Below, piece after piece: positions 1-6,015 of a stretch of 6,566 bases of DNA. The notes below the pieces were generated by a model. It was not told the DNA's origin and did not search any database. It was given only the letters and a program-made list of their open reading frames with translations. Each line of letters opens with the position of its first letter. Position 1 is the first letter of the stretch. This stretch comes from Pseudomonadota bacterium (lineage in GTDB: Bacteria > Pseudomonadota > Alphaproteobacteria > Caulobacterales > Caulobacteraceae). A program made the translations under genes and the position numbers. The stretch covers positions 1 to 6,566 of the forward strand of contig JAEZIH010000267.1 of NCBI GenBank assembly GCA_023416055.1, in the 5' to 3' direction.

Positions 1-111
1 TCCGGCGACGGCGAGCCGTACGCGGACGAGGAGCCGGCCGCGAAACCGGCCCCGAAGCGGGCCCGGAGCCGCGTCAACCCGCCGCAGCCGCGAGGCCGCA
101 AGGGGGGCTGA
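1..111 (+). CDS. C-terminal end of an unidentified protein (5' part outside the window)
   Basis: Frame 1 is open from the window edge to a TGA at 109-111, giving 36 codons. Coding is supported by base use: 34 of the 36 codons end in G or C (the exceptions are one AAA and one CGA). The encoded tail begins SGDGEPYADEEPAAKPAPKR and ends PPQPRGRKGG, so an acidic stretch is followed by a Pro/Ala/Lys/Arg-rich basic stretch. That composition suggests a disordered, possibly nucleic-acid-binding C-terminal extension. No domain, catalytic motif or membrane segment falls in the visible part, so I cannot name the protein. The strong hairpin at 232-259 probably ends its transcript, and a separate promoter appears to serve the next gene, so it is unlikely to be in one operon with the glutamate dehydrogenase. 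Confidence 0.7.
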   Translation, partial: SGDGEPYADEEPAAKPAPKRARSRVNPPQPRGRKGG

Positions 112-231
112 TCCGCCCTTGATTGGCCACAACCGGCCCCTATCTCAGCCCTGTCGCCGCGGTCCCCTCCCCCCCAATGCCGCGGCGCCGAGATCGGCGC
201 CACCCCTCCCCTCCTGGGCGCCGGTCCGAAC

Positions 232-259
232 AGGCCGCCGGGCGAAAGCCCGGCGGCCT
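232..259 (+). terminator. Probable intrinsic terminator of the upstream gene
   Basis: A perfect 12-bp inverted repeat (232-243 pairs with 248-259) closes on a GAAA tetraloop, a stable GNRA loop. It is followed by TGTCATTT, a short and interrupted T-rich run, so the + strand is the likely terminating direction; the other flank has no matching T-rich run. It lies 120 bases after the TGA of the partial upstream gene and well before the proposed gdhZ promoter, as expected for the boundary between two transcription units. The long distance from the stop codon means it could instead end a separate small RNA. The weak T-tract is the main reservation. Confidence 0.65.
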
Positions 260-376
260 TGTCATTTGGGGTTTCCCCCTCATCGATCGAAACGCGCCCG
301 ACAGCCCGGATGCGGCTTTTTGCGGCTTCCCGGAACCGCCAGCCTGTCCTAGGGGACGGGCGTCGGGACGGGCGGC

Positions 377-404
377 TTGCCGAAGCGGAGAAGCGGCCTA
401 GTCT
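377..404 (+). promoter_or_regulatory. Candidate sigma-70 promoter of the glutamate dehydrogenase gene
   Basis: A -35-like TTGCCG (377-382) and a -10-like TAGTCT (399-404) are separated by 16 bases. The -10 lies inside CCTAGTCTGG, which resembles the element before the downstream usp gene (GCTAGCCTGA) and shares the CTAG core that fits the first half of the Caulobacter housekeeping -10 consensus GCTANAWC. Transcription would start near 411, giving a leader of about 45 bases with a small hairpin at 419-434 and a weak purine-rich ribosome site. The prediction rests on motif resemblance and position only. The second half of the -10 fits the consensus poorly. Confidence 0.4.
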
Positions 405-455
405 GGCGACGCCTTCTGCGGCCCCGAGAGGCCGTGTCCTCAAAGAGATTTCTCC

Positions 456-3400
456 ATGTCCGGCGCGTCCGCCCCCACGGTTCCCCAGGCCATTACTCTG
501 GAGGCGCTGGAGGCGAGCTTCGAAACCGCGGGGGGCGGCGGCGCGCAGGCCGGAGCCGCGCGCGCCTTCCTCGCCCAGGCCTGGGACGACTACGTCGCCG
601 ACGAGACGCCTGAACTGAACGGCGCCGACCTGGCCTATCTGCTCGCCGCGGTGTGGAAGTCGGCCATGGGGCGCAAGCCCGGCGAGGCGGCCCTGATCAC
701 CTTCGGGCCGGTGAACGGCGCCGACGGCCGCGCGGTGGGCTACGACAGCATCGCCATCGTCCAGGACGACCGGCCCTTCCTCGTCGACAGCGTCATGGGC
801 GAGCTGGCCGAGGCCGGGGTGACGGTGCGTTCGATGTTCCACCCGATCGTCGAGATCGACGGGGTGCGCACCTCGCTGATCATCGTCATCATCGACCCTG
901 CCCCGCAGGAGCGCCGCGACGCCCTGGGCGAGAGCCTGGCGCAGACCATGGCCGACGTGCGCGCGGCGGTCACCGACCACGCCGCCATGAACGCCCTGAT
1001 GGCGCGCTCGATCGCCCATCTGGAGGCGGGCGTGCCGGGCGTCGACCCGGACGTGCTGGAGGAGAACCTGGCCTTCCTGCGCTGGCTGGAGGCGGACCAC
1101 TTCGTCTTCCTCGGGGCCCGCGACTACGACTATCCGCGCACCAGGGACGGCGGCTACGAGGCGGAGGCGCCGCTGTCGCAGTCGGGCGCCGGCCTGGGCG
1201 TGCTGGCCGACCCGGACCGCACCGTGCTGCGCCGCGCCAACGAGCCGGCGGTGCTGACCAAGTCGATGAAGAAGCAGCTGAACCTGTCCGAGCCGGTGAC
1301 GGTGGCCAAGGCCAACGCCCGCTCGCGGGTGCACCGCCGCGCCTATATGGACTACATCGGCGTCAAGCGCTTCGGGCCGGACGGCAAGCCGTCGGGCGAG
1401 ACCCGCTTCGTCGGCCTGTTCACCGCCGAGGCCTACGACAGGACCGCCAACGAGGTGCCGCTGCTCCGCCGCAAGGTGGCCAACGCCCTGGCGCGCGCCG
1501 ACAAGGCGGCCGGTTCGCACAGCCACAAGCGGCTGAAGAACATTCTCGAGAATTACCCTCGCGACGAGCTGTTCCAGATCGGCGAGGATGAGCTGCTCGA
1601 GATCGCCCTGGGCATACTGCACCTTCACGACCGCCCGCGGATCAAGAGCTTCTTCCGCAAGGACCCGTTCGACCGCTTCGTCTCGGTGCTGACCTTCATT
1701 CCGCGAGAGCGCTTCAATCCGGGGCTGCGCGAGCGCATCGGGCGCATCCTGGCCCAGGCCTGGGGCGGGCGGGTGTCGGCCTGGTACCCGCAGCTGTCGG
1801 ATCAGCCGCTGGTGCGCATCCACTACATCATCGGGGTGACGCCGGGCGATCACCTGAACCCGGACCTGGCGGAGCTGGAGGCGGAGATCGCCGAGGCCGG
1901 GCGCGGCTGGGTCGAGCGGTTCGAGAGCGCCCTGCGCGGCGCCGGCGTCGCCGACGTCCAGGTGGGGCCGCTGAGCGCGCGCTGGGCTTGGGCCTTCGGG
2001 GCCGGCTACCGCGACCGCTACGACGCCGACGAGGCGGTGCGAGACCTGCAGGCGCTGGATCGCCTGAACGCCTCGGGTGAGAACGACGGCGGCGAGCCGG
2101 TGGCGGTGCGGGCCTTCCGCACCGAACGCGACGGGCCGCTGAACTTCCGCTTCAAGCTGTACCGCCGCGGGGCGCCCGTGCCGCTGTCGGACGTGCTGCC
2201 GATCCTCGCCGACATGGGCCTGAAGACCCTGGAGGAATGGGGCCACGCCCTGGCGCCGCTGGGCGACCCGCAGATCCACGTGCACGAGTTCCTGCTGGAG
2301 GACCCGCGCGGCGGCGACCTGCATTTCGACGACGTACGCGAGCCGTTCGAGGAGGCCTTCGCCTCGGTGTGGACGGGCCGGAACGAGAGCGACGGCTTCA
2401 ACCGGCTGGTCATCGAACTGGGCGTCGGCTGGCGCGAGGCGGCGCTGGTGCGGACCCTCGCCCGCTATCGCCAGCAGACCGGGCTGGATCCCAGCCAGGC
2501 GGTGCAGGAAGAGGCGCTGCGCGACTATCCGGCGGTGGCGCGCGGCCTGCTGTCGCTGTTCCACGCAAAGTTCGACCCGGCCGCCGGCGGCGACGCCGCC
2601 TCCCGCGAGGCCATGGTCGCCGAACAGGCCGAGAAGCTGTTCGCCCTGCTGAAGGACGTGAAGAGCCTCGACCACGACCGGGCGCTGCGGCGCATGGTGC
2701 TGCTGGTGCAGGCCATCAAGCGGACCAACTATTTCCAGACCGGGGCGGACGGCCAGCCGAAGCCGCACATCTCGATCAAGATCGCCTCGCGCGAGCTGGA
2801 CGACCTGCCCCTGCCCAAGCCGTTCCGCGAGATCTTCGTCTGGGCCCCGCACGTCGAGGGCGCCCACCTGCGCTTCGGCCCGGTGGCCCGCGGCGGTCTG
2901 CGCTGGTCGGACCGGCGCGACGACTTCCGCACCGAGGTGCTGGGCCTGGTGAAGGCGCAGCAGGTGAAGAATGCGGTCATCGTGCCAGTCGGCTCCAAGG
3001 GCGGCTTCTATCCCAAGCATCTGCCGGCCATCGTGCGCGCCGGCGGGGACCGCGACGCCCAGCAGGCCGAGGCCATCCGCGCCTACCGCAGCTTCCTGTC
3101 GGGGATGCTGGACGTGACCGACAACATCGTCGCCGACGGCTCGGTGACGCACCCGGCCGACGTGGTCATGTGGGAGGGCGACGACCCCTATCTGGTGGTC
3201 GCGGCCGACAAGGGCACGGCCACCTTCTCGGACATCGCCAACGGCATTTCGGCCGACTACGGCTTCTGGCTGGACGACGCCTTCGCCTCGGGCGGGTCTG
3301 TCGGCTACGACCACAAGGAGATGGGCATCACGGCCCGCGGGGCGTGGGAGGCCGTCAAGCGCCACTTCCGCGAGATGGGCAAGGACATCCAGTCCGAGCC

Positions 3401-5324
3401 CTTCACCGTGGTCGGCGTCGGCGACATGTCGGGCGACGTGTTCGGCAACGGCATGCTGCTGTCGAAGGCCATCAAGCTGGTCGCGGCCTTCGATCACCGC
3501 GACATCTTCATCGACCCGAACCCGGACCCGGCGACGTCGTGGGCCGAGCGCAAGCGGCTGTTCGAACTGCCGCGCTCGAGCTGGCAGGACTATGACAAGT
3601 CGCTGATCTCGCAGGGCGGCGGGGTCTTCCCGCGCTCGGCCAAGTCGATCGAGCTGAGCCCCGAGATCAAGGCGGCGCTGGACATCCAGGACGACGTCCT
3701 GGACCCCGCCGGCCTGATGCGGGCCATCCTCAAGGCGCCGGCCGAGCTGCTCTACTTCGGCGGCATCGGCACCTACATCAAGGCGGCGCACGAGACCGAC
3801 GCCCAGGTCGGGGACAAGGCCAACGACGCCATCCGGATCGACGGCGTCGAGGTGCGCGCCCAGGTCATCGGCGAGGGCGCCAACCTGGGCATGACCCAGG
3901 CCGGGCGCATCGGCTACGCCCGCAACGGCGGCCGACTGAACACCGACGCCATCGACAACTCGGCCGGGGTCGATTCCTCGGACCACGAGGTCAACATCAA
4001 GATCCTGACCGGGGCGGCCATCGCCTCGGGGGCGCTGAAGGCCGAAGACCGCAACGCCCTGCTGGCCTCGATGACCGACGAGGTCGGCGAGAAGGTGCTG
4101 GTGCACAACTACGACCAGACCCTGGCCCTGACCCTGCAGCAGGCGGAGGGAGCGGACGCGCTCGATGCGCAGCAGCGCTTCATGCAGTGGCTGGGCGGCA
4201 AGGGGAAGCTGGACCGCAAGGTCGAGGGCCTGCCCGACGACCTCAAGCTGGCCGATATGAAGGCCGCCGGCCAGGCCCTGACCCGGCCGGAGCTGGCGGT
4301 GTTGACGGCCTATTCCAAGCTGGAGCTGTTCGACGACATCGTCGCCTCGGGCGCGGCGGACGACCCCTTCTTCAAGCGCACCCTGGTGCGCTACTTCCCG
4401 GCCCCGCTGGCGAAGTTCGAGGCGGACATGCAGCGCCACCGGCTGCGCCGCGAGATCATCTCGACGGTGCTGTCGAACGAGATCGTCAACATGTGCGGCG
4501 CGACCTTCCCCGAGCGCCTGCGCCTGTCGGCCCAGTGCGACACCGGGGCCATGGTCATCGCCTTCGAGGCGGCGCGACAGGTGTTCCGCCTCGACGAGGC
4601 CTGGGACCAGGTTTCGGCCCTGGACCTGAAGATCTCGTCCGAAGCCCAGCTGGCGCTGTACGCCGAGATCTCGACCGTGCTGCGCCGCCAGACCTTCTGG
4701 CTGGCCCGCCGGGCGATGCGCGACGGGACGACGGTCGAGGGCCTGATCGAGGCCTACCGCCCGGCCGCGGACGCCCTGCGCTCGGCCGGAGGCTCGGTGC
4801 TGTCGCGGTTCGAACAGGGCCGGCTGGAGGCGCGCATCGCCGCCTTCACCGACCTGGGCGTGTCGCGCGAGATGGCCCACGACTTCGCCATGCTGAGGCC
4901 GCTGGTGGCCACCGCCGACATCGGCGATCTGGCCCGCGAGGCCGGCTGGGCCGAACCGGCCATGGCCATGCTGTACCACCAGGTCGGCGCCGCCTTCGAC
5001 TTCGACCGGCTGCGGGCCGCGGCGGGCGCCGTGCCCTCGGCGGACCATTTCGACCGGCTGGCGGTGCGCCGCCTGATCGAGGACCTGATGAACGAGCAGC
5101 GCGCCCTGACCCGCGCCGTGGCCCGTTCGACGGACGCCTCGGTGGGGGCTTCGGAGCATGCGGCGGAAACCGCCGTCGACGCCTGGATCGGGCCGCGGCT
5201 CGCCATCGTCGAGGACGTGCGCGCCTCGGTGGACGAGATCGAGGCCTCGGGCTCGGGCTGGACCTTCGCCAAGCTGACCATCGCCAACAGCGCGATCCGG
5301 GAGATCGCGGCCTCGGCGACGTGA
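456..5324 (+). CDS. gdhZ: NAD-specific glutamate dehydrogenase, large (about 180 kDa) class
   Basis: This cytoplasmic enzyme oxidatively deaminates L-glutamate with NAD+ to 2-oxoglutarate, ammonium and NADH, linking amino-acid breakdown to the TCA cycle. At 1622 residues it matches the usual length of the large bacterial class (Bac_GDH), so it looks intact. The N-terminal part carries ACT-like regulatory modules at roughly 80-160 (with DDRPFLVDS at 104-112), 405-480 and 555-640. The catalytic core follows: RGGLRWSDR (812-820), Lys838 in QQVKNAV and Lys848 in GSKGG (matching the substrate and catalytic lysines of small GDHs), Asp918 in ADKGTATFSD (likely the catalytic aspartate), a Rossmann-type GVGDMSGDVFGNGM (987-1000) with an acidic FIDPNPD strand end (1018-1024) suiting NAD, GGIGTY (1102-1107), GEGANLG (1139-1145) and DNSAGVD (1168-1174). 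A mostly helical C-terminal domain contains RPELAVLTAYSK (1277-1288). The ATG at 456 has only a weak GAGA ribosome site seven bases upstream, but the length fits. In Caulobacter crescentus the homologue GdhZ also acts with KidO on FtsZ to couple division to metabolism; that role here is inferred by homology. The Pseudomonas homologue is called GdhB. Confidence 0.96.
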   Translation: MSGASAPTVPQAITLEALEASFETAGGGGAQAGAARAFLAQAWDDYVADETPELNGADLAYLLAAVWKSAMGRKPGEAALITFGPVNGADGRAVGYDSIAIVQDDRPFLVDSVMGELAEAGVTVRSMFHPIVEIDGVRTSLIIVIIDPAPQERRDALGESLAQTMADVRAAVTDHAAMNALMARSIAHLEAGVPGVDPDVLEENLAFLRWLEADHFVFLGARDYDYPRTRDGGYEAEAPLSQSGAGLGVLADPDRTVLRRANEPAVLTKSMKKQLNLSEPVTVAKANARSRVHRRAYMDYIGVKRFGPDGKPSGETRFVGLFTAEAYDRTANEVPLLRRKVANALARADKAAGSHSHKRLKNILENYPRDELFQIGEDELLEIALGILHLHDRPRIKSFFRKDPFDRFVSVLTFIPRERFNPGLRERIGRILAQAWGGRVSAWYPQLSDQPLVRIHYIIGVTPGDHLNPDLAELEAEIAEAGRGWVERFESALRGAGVADVQVGPLSARWAWAFGAGYRDRYDADEAVRDLQALDRLNASGENDGGEPVAVRAFRTERDGPLNFRFKLYRRGAPVPLSDVLPILADMGLKTLEEWGHALAPLGDPQIHVHEFLLEDPRGGDLHFDDVREPFEEAFASVWTGRNESDGFNRLVIELGVGWREAALVRTLARYRQQTGLDPSQAVQEEALRDYPAVARGLLSLFHAKFDPAAGGDAASREAMVAEQAEKLFALLKDVKSLDHDRALRRMVLLVQAIKRTNYFQTGADGQPKPHISIKIASRELDDLPLPKPFREIFVWAPHVEGAHLRFGPVARGGLRWSDRRDDFRTEVLGLVKAQQVKNAVIVPVGSKGGFYPKHLPAIVRAGGDRDAQQAEAIRAYRSFLSGMLDVTDNIVADGSVTHPADVVMWEGDDPYLVVAADKGTATFSDIANGISADYGFWLDDAFASGGSVGYDHKEMGITARGAWEAVKRHFREMGKDIQSEPFTVVGVGDMSGDVFGNGMLLSKAIKLVAAFDHRDIFIDPNPDPATSWAERKRLFELPRSSWQDYDKSLISQGGGVFPRSAKSIELSPEIKAALDIQDDVLDPAGLMRAILKAPAELLYFGGIGTYIKAAHETDAQVGDKANDAIRIDGVEVRAQVIGEGANLGMTQAGRIGYARNGGRLNTDAIDNSAGVDSSDHEVNIKILTGAAIASGALKAEDRNALLASMTDEVGEKVLVHNYDQTLALTLQQAEGADALDAQQRFMQWLGGKGKLDRKVEGLPDDLKLADMKAAGQALTRPELAVLTAYSKLELFDDIVASGAADDPFFKRTLVRYFPAPLAKFEADMQRHRLRREIISTVLSNEIVNMCGATFPERLRLSAQCDTGAMVIAFEAARQVFRLDEAWDQVSALDLKISSEAQLALYAEISTVLRRQTFWLARRAMRDGTTVEGLIEAYRPAADALRSAGGSVLSRFEQGRLEARIAAFTDLGVSREMAHDFAMLRPLVATADIGDLAREAGWAEPAMAMLYHQVGAAFDFDRLRAAAGAVPSADHFDRLAVRRLIEDLMNEQRALTRAVARSTDASVGASEHAAETAVDAWIGPRLAIVEDVRASVDEIEASGSGWTFAKLTIANSAIREIAASAT

Positions 5325-5335
5325 CCAGGGGCGGA

Positions 5336-5358
5336 GCCCGGGGTTTCGCGCCCCGGGC
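5336..5358 (+). terminator. GC-rich hairpin after gdhZ, possible terminator
   Basis: GCCCGGGG (5336-5343) pairs perfectly with CCCCGGGC (5351-5358) around a seven-base loop, starting 12 bases after the TGA of the glutamate dehydrogenase gene. The position suits a transcript end or an RNA-stabilising 3' structure. No T-tract follows, so it is not a classical intrinsic terminator, and partial read-through into usp is possible. Its loop overlaps the best -35 candidate for the usp promoter. Confidence 0.4.
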
Positions 5359-5374
5359 CCGCATCTGCTAGCCT
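5345..5374 (+). promoter_or_regulatory. Candidate promoter of the universal stress protein gene
   Basis: TAGCCT (5369-5374) within GCTAGCCTGA is a good match to the first half of the Caulobacter -10 consensus GCTANAWC and resembles the element upstream of gdhZ. The best -35 partner is TTCGCG (5345-5350), with an 18-base spacer; it matches TTGACG at four of six positions and lies in the loop of the preceding hairpin. Transcription would begin near 5381, just before the ribosome site, leaving a very short leader. The -35 is weak, so this is a motif-based proposal. Confidence 0.4.
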
Positions 5375-5389
5375 GACGGACCCTTGGGG

Positions 5390-5395
5390 AGAGGA
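5390..5395 (+). promoter_or_regulatory. Shine-Dalgarno sequence that sets the usp start
   Basis: AGAGGA, within the purine run GGGGAGAGGA, ends six bases before the ATG at 5402. This is ideal spacing for that ATG. It argues against the in-frame TTG at 5384, which lies upstream of the ribosome site and would add six residues (MGRGPP) not expected in the family. Confidence 0.8.
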
Positions 5396-5401
5396 CCGCC
5401 G

Positions 5402-5866
5402 ATGCCGCGCAAATTCCTCGTCGTCGTCGACGACAGTCCGGAGTTCGAGGCGGCGCTGGGCTATGCCGCGCGCCGGGCGCGCTCCACCGGCGGCCATGTG
5501 GTCATGCTGCGGATCATCCCGCCGGCCGCGTCCGAGGCGCACTGGTCCGGGGTGCGCGAGGAGATCGAGCGCCAGACCCGCGCCGAGGCCGAGGCGACGC
5601 TGAACACCTGGGCGGCCGTGGCCGCCGAGAAGTCCGGCTCGACCCCCGTGCTGCTGATCGAGCGGGGCGAGCCCCAGGCCTGCATCCGCCAGGTCGTCGG
5701 CGAGGATGCGGACATCAAGATCCTCGTCCTCGCGGCCGGGTCGAACGCGCCGGGGCCGCTGGTGGCGGCGGTGGTCAAGCAGGGCGCCGCCTTCACCGGC
5801 CGCAAGCTGCCGGTGACCATCGTGCCGGGCGAGCTGACCGAGAAGGAAATCGACGACCTGGCCTGA
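5402..5866 (+). CDS. Small universal stress protein (UspA-like family)
   Basis: A 154-residue, single-domain cytoplasmic protein of the Usp family, small alpha/beta proteins that often bind ATP and support survival under stress. It starts with the typical hydrophobic first strand and acidic turn, KFLVVVDDSPE (residues 4-14, Asp10 at the usual nucleotide-contacting position). A second strand follows (HVVMLRII), then helices rich in Glu/Arg/Ala, the strand ILVLAAG, a glycine turn GSNAPGP (113-119) and a final strand PVTIVPG (137-143). The glycine turn replaces the classical G-2X-G-9X-G(S/T) ATP signature, so nucleotide binding is uncertain. The charged tail ELTEKEIDDLA resembles what I recall of alphaproteobacterial Usp proteins encoded next to NifU-like genes. 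The ATG at 5402 is chosen for its strong ribosome site. The gene lies 77 bases after gdhZ with its own candidate promoter and 149 bases before the Nfu gene. The specific stress or partner cannot be told from the sequence. Confidence 0.88.
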   Translation: MPRKFLVVVDDSPEFEAALGYAARRARSTGGHVVMLRIIPPAASEAHWSGVREEIERQTRAEAEATLNTWAAVAAEKSGSTPVLLIERGEPQACIRQVVGEDADIKILVLAAGSNAPGPLVAAVVKQGAAFTGRKLPVTIVPGELTEKEIDDLA

Positions 5867-5894
5867 CGCCAGGGGCGCTAACGCTCGCGCCGCG

Positions 5895-5918
5895 CCCCCG
5901 CTTTCGCGGGGATGACGG
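5895..5918. repeat. REP-like dispersed palindrome
   Basis: CCCCGC (5896-5901) and GCGGGG (5906-5911) form a 6-bp stem around TTTC, followed by ATGACGG. Read on the minus strand this is CCGTCATCCCCGCGAAAG continuing into the second stem arm, with a GAAA loop. That arrangement (GTCATCCCCGCG-AA-GCGGGG) is one I recognise as a dispersed intergenic palindrome in many high-GC proteobacterial genomes. Only one copy is in the window, so its repeat nature rests on recognition. It lies 29 bases after the usp stop and may also act as a 3'-end or transcript-stabilising structure. No transposase gene accompanies it. Confidence 0.5.
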
Positions 5919-5980
5919 AGCTCGCTGCATGAGCGCGCCCCCTCCCCCGACGGGGACGAGTGCTGCGGTGTCGCGGCGCC

Positions 5981-6010
5981 TTGAACGGGGGCTTCGGCGG
6001 GCGCACCTAG
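5981..6010 (+). promoter_or_regulatory. Weak candidate promoter of the NifU-like gene
   Basis: TTGAACG (5981-5987) resembles a -35 element (TTGACG), and ACCTAG (6005-6010) carries the CTAG core seen at the gdhZ and usp promoters. With this -10 placement the spacer is 18 bases and transcription would begin at or very near the ATG at 6016, that is, a leaderless mRNA. The remainder of the -10 is G-rich and fits poorly, so confidence is low. Confidence 0.25.
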
Positions 6011-6015
6011 GGGGC

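Larger units (their letters stand above)
112..455. other. Intergenic region with terminator, structured C-rich tract and gdhZ promoter
   Basis: I find no convincing gene in these 344 bases. The open frames here lack the strong third-position G/C bias and amino-acid make-up of the neighbouring genes. From left to right it holds: C-runs at 164-175 and 203-211 on either side of an 8-bp inverted repeat (184-191 with 194-201); the 12-bp terminator-like hairpin at 232-259; the palindrome TCGATCGA at 283-290; two 10-bp units sharing TGCGGCTT at 311-330; an imperfect inverted repeat around CCTAGG at 343-360; a candidate sigma-70 promoter at 377-404; and a 5-bp hairpin (419-423 with 430-434) in the expected leader just before the start of the glutamate dehydrogenase gene. 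No CtrA-type TTAA-N7-TTAA box and no GANTC site was seen. Confidence 0.6.

Noticed and set aside
283..290. Palindrome TCGATCGA as an operator
   Set aside because: An 8-bp perfect palindrome made of GATC/CGAT units can arise by chance, and it has no partner site or clear spacing to the promoter.
123..401. Overlapping small open frames in the intergenic region before gdhZ
   Set aside because: Their products are Pro/Arg-rich with no domain, they lack good ribosome sites and strong third-position G/C bias, and they run across the terminator hairpin and the promoter.
112..455. CtrA box or CcrM methylation site controlling gdhZ
   Set aside because: I looked for TTAA-N7-TTAA and GANTC because the Caulobacter homologue has cell-cycle roles; neither occurs in this region. 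The only GANTC I noticed (GATTC near 3972) is inside the gdhZ coding sequence.
2237..3595. + strand open frame (452 codons) inside gdhZ
   Set aside because: It is an out-of-frame shadow of the catalytic region of gdhZ. The product is a low-complexity Arg/Gly/Pro-rich sequence typical of frame-shifted reading of high-GC genes.
5384..5401. TTG at 5384 as the usp start
   Set aside because: It lies upstream of the ribosome site AGAGGA, which is ideally spaced for the ATG at 5402, and the added residues MGRGPP are not part of the Usp fold.
4754..5542. Long minus-strand open frame (262 codons) across the end of gdhZ and start of usp
   Set aside because: It is antisense to two well-supported genes, encodes a Ser/Arg/Ala-rich sequence with no recognisable domain, and is expected from the lack of A/T-rich stop codons at this GC content.
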